A stretch of DNA of 64,000 nt, from NCBI GenBank assembly GCA_905178155.1, contig CAJINV010000005.1, positions 8,120,515-8,184,514 of the forward strand. Reading direction: 5' to 3'. Positions 46,736 through 59,000 of this stretch are shown here, piece after piece. The position numbers and the translations under genes were made by a program. The stretch's first letter is position 1, and every line of letters begins with the position of its first letter. Source of the stretch: Amoebophrya sp. A120. Lineage: Eukaryota; Sar; Dinophyceae; Syndiniales; Amoebophryaceae. The notes below the pieces were generated by a model. That model was not told where the DNA came from, ran no database searches, and saw only the letters and a list, made by a program, of their open reading frames with translations.

Positions 46736-49448
46736 ATGACAGCCACGCGCGTGGTCATTCTCGGCGGCGGTGTTATCGGTTTTGCTTCGGCACGGCAAAT
46801 CGCACGGAGATTCGCCTTGCGCAGCAAAACCAAGTTGGACTTGTTCCTGCTCGAGAAAAACCCGTCTTTCGGCCAGGATATCGAACGCAAATATGTCTGG
46901 GTCTGCATGAGTGCAACTTGTGATGCCGCCTTTGGATTCTACACAAACTCTGCATTGCATGACCAGGAAGATGCCTCCCAGTTTTTGCTACGCTGGGAGG
47001 GCGCATTTCTCATGCGGTAGACGTATCATAGCGCCCTCACAAAATCTGTGATGCTGGGGTGTGCATCACAGACATCATGGGCCACGCAAAATGTGCATGA
47101 CAAACGTTGCATGTTTCCAGAGCCAGACACAGTTGCAATGGATACAGGAAACGACCTCCCGGAATTCCGGGGTGTTGCACGCGGGGATCTATTACCAACA
47201 AGATTTACGCATGTGTCAGAGTTGAAATCGACAAAGTTGAATATAATTTGTCATGCATAAAATGGATGCCAGTTTCCAAGTGGCGCATGACAAATTTCGC
47301 TGGTCCCTACATCCAGTTTGTCATGCTGTTAAGCAAAGAGGAGTGATTTTCTCATGCTACTTCAGCAGCTCGGACTGTAACCCCAAACAGGCTTACAATC
47401 GGCCTCACTTGCCTGCTCTGCAACACACGTACCTCGGGCCATGCATTTTATGCATTACAAATTATTTCAACTTTGACGATTTCAAACCTGACGCTTCCAT
47501 AAGATTCCTTCAAACACAAACTCTGCGTTGCTGGGCATAGCCAACTTTTGAAGTTCTGCGACCAGTACCAAGTCGACTACGATCTCTGCGTATCAAATGC
47601 AAAAATGTCTGGGTCTGGAAGAGTGCAAGATTTGTCATGCAGATTTCTCGCGATCCATGATGCCTGTAATGCATGGCCAAGCATCACAGACTTTTAAAGG
47701 GCTTACCGATGCACCTTCCGCATGAGAAATGCCCTGTCCATGTAGGACAAACCGGACCCGTCTTGCTGGTCGTGCAATACAAATTTTTTTAGAGTCCAAA
47801 AACAGCATGACAAGTTGCATTCATCCAGACCCAGACATTTTTACAATTCATACTGCGGAAAATTGATCGTGCAAGACCGATGTGGTTCATCACCAGAAGA
47901 AAACAAAACCGCGAAAGAAGAATTGTTGAAGTTGTATCACCAAGGGAAAGAATTGAATAACGTCCCGAAACTAGAATTGATCACAGACGATTCCGCAAGA
48001 TTGCAGCGCATGACGAACCAATTATTGAACCCGGAGATCAAAAATGCGATCTACAGCCCGGCGACCGGAATATTGGATGTGCACGGGTATTTGCTAGCCT
48101 TGCAAGCGGCATTGGAGGAAGAGGAAAGTGATTTTGTGAACGCGAGTGTCGTGTACAATTGCGGACTGGAGCAGCTGGAGGTGAAAAGTGAAAATAAAGC
48201 TGGCAATAGCAATACAAGCACTAAAATGCAGATCGAAACCACCCAAGGTGTCATCGAGGACGTGGACGTTTTTGTCAACTGCAGCGGGCTATGCATTGCA
48301 AATAAGTCTGGCTCTGGACACTTGTGTCCCTGTTTGGCGAATCATGTGGACGCCTTCATTGACAGCCAAGCTTGACAAGTTTTGGAGTTGCTAGAGTGTT
48401 GCCTATCTGCATGACAAACTGCGTTTCTGCATGACAGACAAGTGCGCCTTTTGTGTGGCGCGCATGACAAACTTGAGAGCCATGCTAGCTGTGCATGACA
48501 AACCCTGCATTCTTCCAGACCCAGACACTTTTGCAATCGATACAGCTTGTTTTCGGTGGAAATCGCGAAACACTGCTTGAGAGGAGTTCCTTCTCCGGTA
48601 GAAGAACTACTCCCGGACGCGGTGTACGCGAAGGGCAATATGACAGTGCACAACTCCCCTTCCCCCTCATGTGTCCTGCAAAATCCCAAATCCACCGGAC
48701 CCTTTTCTCTTTGGCACTTTTTGCATGACAGGTTCCGGAAGCCGAAACAGCACTAGAATCGGTTTCCAATTTGTCATGCAAAAGCTGCATTCATGCCAGC
48801 ACTTGTGTTGCTGCTTATGCCCTTCAAATGAGGGGGAGCGAGGAGGAGCTGTGCAGTTTTATAGGCAACTACTGGAAGTTGGAAAATAGCGCAAGCAGCA
48901 GCACTACTTCTACCAGTAGTACGGCAAAAGCAAAGAAGCCTGGTGACGTAAACCACTTGATCTACCCGTTGCCAGAAGTGGGCGGTCTCGGGACGCACCT
49001 GACGTTGGATTTGGACAAAAACGTCAAGTTCGGCCCGAACGTCGAGTGGATAGAAATTGAAGAGATAGAGACCGACGCCGGTGGTAAGAGTTCCTCCAGT
49101 CATCTATCAAGGAAATTGTCCAACCTCGAGAAGCAGTTCGAAACGCACTACAAACAAGTCCAGCCCGCGTCGGATATCGTGTACGAAAACATCCGGCGAT
49201 ACTACCCGGATTTACCCGACCATTCGCTGACGCCGGACTACGTGGGGATACGACCGAAGATAAAGTTGAAGAGCGATCCTGCCAGTGGCGGTGAGACAAG
49301 CAAGATACACAACGATTTTCACTTTCTGACGGATGGGACCAAAAATTCACAGATACACTGTCTTGGGATAGAATCCCCGGGTTTGACAAGTTCGTTAGCG
49401 ATCGGAGCGCATGTCGCGGATCTGGTTGTGGGGAAAGCTTTTTCCTGA
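46736..49448 (+). CDS. L-2-hydroxyglutarate dehydrogenase-like FAD oxidoreductase
   Basis: Six exons (46736-46878, 47145-47205, 47502-47590, 47853-48289, 48543-48638, 48864-49448) sum to exactly 461 residues. The N-terminus starts at the FAD-binding fold VVILGGGVIGFASA (glycines 10, 12 and 15), with no room for a targeting peptide. Family stretches follow: NSGVLHAGIYYQQDSFKHKL, LCGKLIV, VNCSGLFSVEIAK, KGNYWKLEN, HLIYPLPEVGGLGTHLTLDL and GIESPGLTSSLAIG near the C-terminus. The enzyme oxidises the repair metabolite L-2-hydroxyglutarate to 2-oxoglutarate. Two low-complexity Ser/Thr insertions lengthen it slightly. All five introns are introners. Upstream Met at 46712 is an alternative start. Confidence 0.88.
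46879..47144. mobile_element. introner, family A
   Basis: Perfect duplication CAGGA (46874-46878, 47145-47149); removal gives PSFGQETTSRNSGVLHAGIY. Confidence 0.93.
47206..47501. mobile_element. introner, family I
   Basis: Perfect duplication AGATT (47201-47205, 47502-47506); removal gives IYYQQDSFKHKLCVAG. Confidence 0.93.
47591..47852. mobile_element. introner, family A
   Basis: Perfect duplication CTGCG (47586-47590, 47853-47857); removal gives YDLCGKLIVQDR. Confidence 0.93.
48290..48542. mobile_element. introner, family A
   Basis: Flanks CGGGC/CAGCT match at 2 of 5, but element plus 5 nt gives VNCSGLFSVEIA as the family requires. Confidence 0.87.
48639..48863. mobile_element. introner, family E
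   Basis: Perfect duplication GGCAA; removal gives VYAKGNYWKLEN. Confidence 0.92.
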
Positions 49449-50015
49449 TTTGAAGAATTGCGTCCGTCGTGCGGCAGAAAGACGGAAAATTCACATTGCA
49501 ACGGGCAAAGGGAGCTACCAAAGCTCTGTATCTGCTGTTCGCTTCTGTATGCAGCTGTAGCTTCTTGAGGTCTGAAAAAATGCGAGTTTTTATAACAACG
49601 AGAGGATCTACTGTTTGATCTCTTTTTCGTTCTTGTGTGATCTCGTTCTTCCAGTTGTCTTTCGAGGCTGTCACGAAAGGAGTGGTTCAAGATCTTTGTC
49701 TGGAAAATCATGCAGATTCGGATCGTCATCGTGCTTGTGCATTTGGATTTTTACCATTGTTTGAAGATCTCCTTGTTCACAAGTAGATTCGGTCTTTCAG
49801 ATTGTTTTTTGGTTTTCTCATTTTTGTCAGAGCTGCACGTCTGCATTTGCTCTGCATTCCGTGATCCTCCTCTCACGACCGTCTCGGAAGCTGTGGCTTT
49901 TCGGATCTTTTTTCAGTTGAAATAAATCGCAAGCTAACCAGAAGGTCGTGCGACGTCATCATGGCCGGCTTACGCCAGAACTGATTCGTAGTAGAAAAAG
50001 ACAAAAATTTTGACA

Positions 50016-53000
50016 ATGCGACCGACCAGCCAGAGTCTTGTCTCCGGGCGGACGATCGCGGGAGACGGCGGCGGGGGTCCGCTACTTAATGCGGCAGAAA
50101 GCAGACCAAGGTCACGGCTCAGGTCGAATCGCAGAAGCGTGATGTTTTGTTCTCGAACAGGTGTAGTGGCGCTCATGGCCACAACTGGGGCAATATCACT
50201 ACCAGCAGCAACATTCGTTGCCGCCCAGGAGATGTTCCCCAAGCAAAACGGGAATGGTGCTGCAGCGGCACCACAAATGCAAATGATGCACCAGCAGCAA
50301 CAGGTAGAACAACAGCAACAGCAGCAACAGATCCAGGCCCAGGCCCAGCAAGCATCCGCCCAAACCACAAACTTCGACCACGTGACGAATCTGCTTTTAA
50401 CCGCCCGGCAAAGATCCACGAGCCAAAATCTCTCCTGCGCGCCGAGGGAAAGTGATAATCCCGGCAGTAATGTTGATCCGGTTCTGAATGTTTTCATGAT
50501 GTGGCCGGGGTCGCCGGAGACATTTTTGACCGAGTCCTACGCGTATCAACTGTAAAAATGTCTGGGTCTGGAAGAATCCAGCTTGTCATGCAGATTTTGG
50601 ATTCTAAAAAAATCTGTATTGCATGAGCAGCATAGAGAGTCCAAGTTTTGCTACACGGAAAGAGCATTTGTCATGCGGTATAGGCATCAGGAAGCCCTCA
50701 CAAAATCTGTGATGCTAGGGCATGCATCACAGACATCAGGAGTCATGCTTAATGTGCATGGCAAACCTGGCAATCTTCCAGACCCAGACATTTTTACATT
50801 TGATAGCGCGACGTTAGAATCCGTTCTCTTCCACCACCCAAATGCAAACATCTACGTGCTGAATTTACCAGATGGTTTTTTCGCTGAGAGGTACAACACG
50901 GAAGCGGGGTACTGTGTCTTCTCCGTCCCGTATGACGCTGCACAGCTTTTCCTCTCCCTTGTTTGTCATGCAAAATACCGAGTCCACCTCATGACTTTAA
51001 GCATTGCGCGCATGACAAGGTTTGGACGCCGGAAGAGGACTGCATTGCCTGTGTTGCTGCTCATGCTATACAAATGAGGGGGAGGTGGAGTTGTGCACTC
51101 TCATATGCCGCTAGATTGGAACGTCATTCGGGATATCATTTTCGTGGCCCTCGGGAAGTTGCACAGCGGGTTCAGCCTGGACATGATTTATCCTGAGTAA
51201 AAACGTCCCCACCCCATAGTCAAGATGGGAAACAGCTAGACAAATCCGTCAGCTTTGGTTGCTTCGCATGACAAGCTTGCCCTCGTAGTGTAATCCTGTT
51301 GAGGTAGTTATTAAGCAGCGTCACAGATCTAGAGTACCATGCTGATTCTAGCATCACAAGTTCCACAACACGAATAGAAACTGCTTCTCATGGGTCTCCG
51401 CATGAGAAACACCTTGAGCATGCAGATTCGCATGACAACTCTGGGGTGGGGACGTTTTCACTCAGCATATGATCTCCGAATTTCTCTACACCATGCAGAA
51501 CACCCCGGACCCGCCACTGACCATGGGGGTAGTTTGGAACGCTTTGATCTTTTCTATCGCAATAAAAAACTGGTTCACTGTAAACTTGTGATGCCTAGAA
51601 CGGAGCGCAAATGTGTTTGTCTTGCTACACATGCAACACAAACACATTGGATTTCTAGCTGTGTTTTCCCTTAGGAAGCACGCATGGACGCCAAGTCTTC
51701 TTTGTCATGTGTAGCAAACTTGTGATGCAGATCTTGCAAAATCACCACAGTGATACAGTTTTTTCGTGGGATATTTTCTCTTCAGCATTTGTTCGGTGGA
51801 TTGTTCATCCCGTTGGATGGATTACTTGTCGGTGCCATTGACCAATTTCTGGATTCGAAGATAGAGAAAACACTGGTTTTCACGGAACGAATCCTTCCGG
51901 AGAAGCTCCCCTGGGGCTTAAAGTTCGAAGAAGTGAAGCAACCACGATCCCTATCCTGAGAAAAAACGCCTCCACGACCCCATAGTCAAGTTGCTCGGAT
52001 GAATCTAGCAACACAGATCTCCAAGTTTTGGGAGCTGTGCATGACAAAATTCCCTTGGCAGTGTAGTGCTGGTTGGCAAGGTGGGAAGCCGCATGAGGAA
52101 GCTATTTTCTCATCCTGTTTACAGCATGACAAATTCCAAAACACAACTGGAAATCATGCCTCTCATGAAGCTGCGCATTACAAATCGATTCCTGTCATTG
52201 CGCATATGCAGGACAACTCTGGGGAGGTGGGGACGTTTTTTCTCAGGATAATCCCCTACCGACTTGGCGGACCTGGAAACGGGGATTTGCGGCGACGTGC
52301 AGATGTGCTTACGGCACATCCCATTGGGACACACAGTTGGGAGAGAGTACGTGCATTTCATCGTGGACCAAGTCCGAAATTGGAAAAACGGGTCGCCGGA
52401 TTTGGAAAAATTCGGCACGGAGAAGATGAGGTCGTGGATGACAACCCCAGTACAAGAACTTGAGAACCCTAATTCATTGTCAACAGACGGAACGCAGCAA
52501 ACGGCGAAGCTCACTCTCCTCCCCCATTGGGTGATTCAGGAACCTACTTTCGCCGACGGGTATAACGCACATATCTTAGTCGGCCCGGAAAAGCAAACCG
52601 AACTGTATATGACCTGCTCAAACGTTACAATCTCAAAGGTTACAATACAAGCTGGGATTTGTCTTGCATGATGAGCATGACAGACTCGTCGCAGAGCATT
52701 CCACTTTCTGCAGTACAAGTTTCGCCAGATTATAGTGCGGTTTGGAGCTGCTCGGAAACTTGTCATGCGTAATCCTGTGGAAAGAGGCTAGATCTTATCA
52801 TGCACTCTTGCATCACAGATTTCCATATTCTATTGTAACGCTTGCGATTGTAAGACCTGCGCGGGTTATACTGTACACACCGAGATTCCAACGCTCGAGT
52901 TCCGACTGGACGTTGGTGTCTACCGCGAAGTTGTGGCTGCCGTTACGGTATGGGCAGATATCCAGCCGAAACGCGCTTCGCTGGTCGGTCATGGACAGCG

Positions 53001-56000
53001 CATTGCTCTTGCAGTCGTTGCACTTGTCCCCCTACCCGTACCGGACCGCGTTTTACAATCACGACTGGGAGAAACATTATTTCAAAGATAACAGTTACCA
53101 CTTACTCATCGGCATTTCGGACCAGTACCGGAATTTCGCGCAATCCGGTCTCAACGAGACCATCCAGGCGGGGATTTCCGAGGGCGCCTACCCCGGAATA
53201 GTCGGCGGCTTCCGCACGTTCGGGCGGATCCGGGTGGTTGGCAGAAGCTGGAAAGGCGTTTGGAAAGAGTCGAGGGCATTGATTGCGGGGGATAGTCAAC
53301 AACAAACAACTCAACCGGCGAACAACAACCAGGTTGCTGTTACCCCACCAAAACCTGAAGACGCATTTCCCTACTCCGGCACGATCGCGGAGACGCAGAC
53401 TCCGAACCAGCTGCGGCTGCGGATTATGCATTACAGAAGTGTCGTGCCACTGCAAATCGCATGAGAAATTTTCTTAAGAGAAAGAGTTGAGCTTTGATGT
53501 CATGCTGAGTTGGGTAAGAAAACAGCAGGTCTGTCATGCATTCTTTCGATTAGTACCACGAGCGCGATGCTTTTGCATGGGATACGGATCACGGTGAACA
53601 AAAACGTGGAGTTTTTTTGCCGCAACGCCGCGATTTCTTCACAGTATGAGTGGAAGGATGAAAAATTGTTTGAGAAATGCGAAAACGCGCTGACATCTTC
53701 TTCTGCGGGAGCAGCTGGTATTTCTTACTTCTCAAGTAGTCGTGCAGCGCCGAAGAACGTTTTCAATTTTTGCGGCACCAGCCAGGAAATTAATTCCATC
53801 GTTATCATTCGTAAAAACGTCCCCACCCCAGAGTCAAGACGGGGATTTTGCAACACAAACCTGAAAGTTTTGGGAGCCACGCATGACAAGTTGCAGGCTG
53901 TAGTGTAATGCAGTTTAGCAAGGGAAGCCGCATAACAAATCCATCTCCTTATTCTGTTGACAGCATTACAACTTCCAAAACGCGATGGGAAATGCCTCTC
54001 ATGGGGATGCGCATTACAAATGCTCTTGTGCTTGCAGATCTGCATGACAACTCTGGGATGGGGATGTTTTTGCACAGGATAATCGTCCGGATGTTGAGCT
54101 ACCGGGGAAATTTCGACCACCAGAAGGAGTTACTCGAGGAGGAGGAAGTTGCGCGGGCGGCTGCAACCGCTTTACAGCACGGAATGATCGATCAGCCAGA
54201 GGACGCGCAGAACAACAAAATCAGGGAGAAAATCAACCAGCACTACGGCACGGCTAGTTTCACGCTATTTCAGAACTGTAAAGTCGAGGACGAGAGCTAC
54301 GAAAACCTCACCCTCGACCAGTACAAGGGGATTCAGATTGGGGAGAAGTTGTTCAAACAGCAGCAAATGTCAACCACAACGACCACCACGACCACAGTCG
54401 AAACGACGGAAACCGAGGAGATGACGCCATTACCGGGGATCCTCACCGGGCCGGTGAACCTGCCCCAACCGGGCGGCGCTTTGTCCGCGAAGGAGATCGA
54501 GGAGAAGTTTGGGCATTTGGAACGGAAAAACGTGTTGGATTTCCGAACGGTGCAGATTCTACTCGACAATCCAGAAGAAGTGATCACGATCGCGGCGCAC
54601 AGCGCGAGCCGGTGTTGGATGCTGGACCGGATGGAAGTGAGTTTGAAAACCAGTTACCCGAACATGAAAATCATCGGGACGTGCGAATGTGCGGAGGAAG
54701 GTAGAGTTGGATGTTTTTTTTTTGTGTTGCAGGATGTCATGTCTAGAAAAAAAAAATCCAATAGAAATTCTCCAACGCCCCAATAGAAATTCTCCGTATA
54801 GAGAATCTCCCGCGTCGAATCTATCTGCTCCCGCTTTGTCTTCGGTTGCGTCAGTCTGCTCTTCGCCTTCGCCTGGCGCAAAGAAAAGCTGTTGACCTTC
54901 CTCTGGCACAAAAGCCCACTCCCGCTTGACTTTTTCAAAGTGCTCTTTTTGTTCCGTGCCCATGGACGGGGAAAAAAGTTCCTGTGCATGTTTCGGCCTC
55001 TGGGGGTTCAGCTTTTTCTTCTTTTTTTGCCCGCCGTCAGTTGCGGGGAAAGAAAGAATAACTCCGCACCGACCTGGCGGCCGGCGTAGGGGAAATAGAG
55101 AATATTGCGCACACTCTGCGCGCGCGGGCTTTTTTTTGAGCGGCCAGACGCTCTTGCTCGCCGATGCGCGGCATCTGGCGGCGTGGCGGAAATGAAAAAA
55201 ATTTCTGCGCGCTGCGTCGCGGGGGCTTTTTCTTGTGAGCAGCCGGGCGCCCCTTTTCGCCGGCCCGCGCACCACATCAATCTTGCGGCGTGCTGGTATC
55301 GAAAAATAAATATGCGCGCCGTCGCCAGCGCCCCGCGCTTTGTAGCGATGCGGGATCGAATTCAAAAAATTTTCGTGCGCTGCGTGCGCGCGAGCTTGTT
55401 TCTCTGAGCGGCCGCGCGCTCCCGTTGCATGCCCGCGCGCCGCGCTTGGTGGCCATGCGGAATCGAATTCAAAAAATTTTTGCGCGCTGCGCGCGCGCGA
55501 TTTTGTTTCTCTGAGCGGCCGCGCATTCCCGTTGCCCGCGCGTCGCGCTTGGTGGCCATGCGGAATCGAATTCAAAAAATTTTCGCGCGCTGCGCGCGCG
55601 CGAGGTTTTTTCTCTGAGCGGCCGCGCACCCCCGTGGCCCCCCCGTGCGCCGCGCTTTGCTGCGATGCGTGTGGAAGTGAATTCAAAAAATTTTCGCGCA
55701 CTGCGCGCGCGCGAGTTTTTTTCTTTGAGCGGCCGGGCACTTCCACCGCCCGCGCGTCGCGTTTGGTGGTGGTGTGGGATCGAATTCCAAAAAATTTCGT
55801 GCGCTGCGCGCGCGCAAGTCCTTTTCTTTGAGCGGCCGCGCGCTTCCGTTGCCCGTGCGCCGCGCTTGGTTGCCATGCGGAATCGAATTCCAAAAATTTC
55901 CGCGCGCTGCGCGCGCGCGAGTTTTTTTCTTTGAGCGGCCGCGCACCCCCGTCGCCCTCCCCGGGCGCCGCGCTTGGTGGCGCGTGATGCGCGTGGAAGT

Positions 56001-59000
56001 GAATCGAGAAAATTTTCGCGCGCTGCGCGCGCGCGAGTTTTTTCCTCTGGGCGGCCGGGCACTCCCATCGCCCGCGCGCCGCGTGTTGTGGCGGTGTGGG
56101 ATCGACTTCCAAAAAATTTCGCGCGCTGTGCGCGCGCGAATTTGTTTCGCAGAGCGGCCGCGCACCCCGGCCGCCCGAGCGCCGCGCGTCCCTGGTGGCG
56201 ATGGGTATGGGGCCGAATTCAAAAAAATTTCGCGCGCTGCGCGCGCGCGAGTTTTTCTCTCTGAGCGGCCGCGCACCCCCGTCGCCCGCGCGGCGCGCCT
56301 GGTGGCGATGGATGCGGAATCGAATGCAAAAAGTTTTTGCGCGTCTTTTTCCTTGGCCGGTCGCGTATTTTCGTCGCCCGCGCTTCGCGCTTGGTGGCGA
56401 TGTGGGGTCGAGCTACAAACTTTTTGCGCGCTGCGCGCGCGCTTTTTCTTCTACTGGGCGGCCGCGCACTCCTTTGCGCGCGCCACACATGGTGGCGCGT
56501 TTGCTGGGATTGAAAAAAAGCTCTCGCGCATTTTGGTCGCGCGCGCGGAGTGCGGAGGGGATGGGTTAAATTCTCTCGCGCGGGCTGCAGCCATGCGTCG
56601 CGGTTGGATCGATGGAATGGGATAAATTCTTCTGCGTTGCGCGCCTGGTGTCCGTTTTTTCGAGCAGGCGGCGCGCGCTCCTTTTCGTGCGCCGCGACCC
56701 CCCGGCGTTGTTTGCGGGAGTGGAAAAAAAAACTCCTCGCGCTCCGCCCGCCTGGGCTTTTTCTTTCGTGCTGGCTCCCTTTTTCTGCGCGCCGCACCTA
56801 GGTGGCGGCGGACCGACGGTGTGGGGGCCAAAAAAAAATTCGCCCGCTGCGCGCGCAGGCCACCTCTCGGGCAGGCGCGTGGGTGTTCTCGCATGCCGTG
56901 TCTGGCGCCGTGGGTGGGAGGCCGCTAAGTGGGTCCATCAAAGATTTTCGAGGAGCGCCGCGCGCTCCTACGTTATCACGCGCCACACCTAGCTGGTGTG
57001 GGCCTGCGTCGCGAAGATAATCGCGCGGGCTGCCGCTAGACGGCCGGGCTGCGCCCAGGCTTTGCAGGCTAGCGAAGCCTTGGCTGAGAGGCTGGCAGAC
57101 TAGCACCCAGGCTTTGCAGGCTAGCAAAGCCTGGGTGCCAGGCTGGCAGGCTAGCAAAGCCTGGGCGCCAGGCTGGCAGGCTAGCAAAGCTGGGGCGCCA
57201 GGCTGGCAGGCTAGCAAAGCTTGGGTGCCAGGCTGGCAGGCTAGCAAAGCCTGGGTGCCAGCAGGCTGGCAGGCTAGCAAAGCCGGGGTTGCCAGCAGGC
57301 TGGCAGGCTAGCAAAGCCTGGGTTGCCAGCAGGCTGGCAGGCTAGCAAAGCCTGGGTTGCCAGGCTGGTAGCCAGGCTTCCTGGGTTGCTGGCTGGCAAC
57401 CTAGCATCTCAGATAGAGAAAAATCTCTATCCCAGATAGAGACTCTCTATCCCAGATGGAGAATCTCTATTTGGGATGGAGAGTCTCTATTTCGGCTTCG
57501 CCACTGGTGGAGGAGCTGCTGAAATATAGTAAAAAACATGTGGGAAAACAGTAAGAAACAGAAAAAGAAGAAAAAAGAAAGAAAAAGAAAGAAAGAAGAA
57601 GAAAAAAATGATACTCTTTATCCAGAATTTCTATTTTCCTCAGAGAGTCTCTATTTCAAATAGAGATTCTCTTAGATTTTCTATTTCGAGAGCCTGATGT
57701 GTCGTGGAAAAAAAAATGGTTTTTACCATGCTGATCAACTACATGACAAATTTCATCTTTTATGTCAAAAATTGCCGAAAAACTTCTACACCAGACCCCG
57801 TCTGCGACCCGACGCCGATCAAGAAGTCGGACATTCTCACCATCTATCCCGTCCCCTACGATTTTGGGTTATCCCAGGGCAAATATGCATTGCAAAAGTG
57901 TCTGGGTCTGGAAGAGTCATGCTGTTTTTGCATGACACAGAAGGTCTGCCATGGAAGCTGTAGCATCACAGGTTTCGAGAGGCTTCCGCAATGCCGAATC
58001 CGCATGACAAGTCCCTCACTTCGGTGAAAGAAAGTGTGCAGCTTTTGCTACCTATGCATGAGAGATTTTTCTGTGTTCTGAAATGCGCATCGCAAGTTTT
58101 TATTCTTCCAGACCCAGACATATTTGCAATCCATAGCGAAACGCGGCTGACAAATTTGGTCACGACGAAGTACTTGCTAATCCTGGACGACGATTTCGTG
58201 CGCACCCATCACACCTGCATTGAGTGTATGCTGGCGAAGATGTACAGCTATTGGCACACCAGTTTCCTCCCCCTGGACCTGGTCGGCTTCCCCGTTTTGG
58301 AAGACGAGAGGAACTTCGGCGCGTACCGGGGGAAGTTCCGGTTGCAGAACACGGCGCTGTTTTTAGAACCCTTTTACCACCAAAACGCCCCGGATGGGTG
58401 TATCCGGGTGGACTTCTGTCCCATGGTGTACTTGGCCCGGAAAGCCAGAATGGCGACGTTTGAGTGGAAGAAGGAATTGAAGGTGGGAGAGCACGAGTAT
58501 TTTTTATCAACTGCAAATATGTCTGGGTCTGGAAGGATGCAAACTTGTGATGCTGTCTTTGGATTCTTAAAAAATTTGTATTGCATGACCAGCAAGAGGA
58601 GTCCAGTTTGTACTACGTGGGGAAGGCATTTCTCATGCGTCACAGGCATCAGGAAATCCTCTAAAAATCTGTGATGCTGGACCATGCATTACAGGCATCG
58701 GGGGTCATGCAAAATATGCATTGCAAACCTCTCACTCTTCGAGACCCAGACATTTTTGCACTCGATATTTCTTCTACACGAACAAGTTAAAGGGGATCCA
58801 AACCGGGGTTTGCTTCGACAGTAGCTTCGCCCACGCTCGGCACAAGCCCAGCACCGCGGTGGCGAATTACCAGGGCAGGAGAGACAGGTTTTTGGACCTT
58901 ATTATCCTGTGTAAAAACGTCCTCGCCCCAGAGTTGTCATGCAAATCTGCATGCCAAAAAAGCCTCTCATGCGGAGCCCCATGAGAAGCGTTTTCCAGTT

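Noticed and set aside
54559-56112. 517-codon minus-strand open frame
   Set aside because: It runs antisense over a glycosyltransferase exon and then through the GC satellite. Its repetitive RARSARKF-type content is explained by the satellite unit and lack of AT-rich stops.
57055-57365. CRISPR-like regular repeats
   Set aside because: Units abut with no unique spacers; this is a tandem repeat in a eukaryotic intron.
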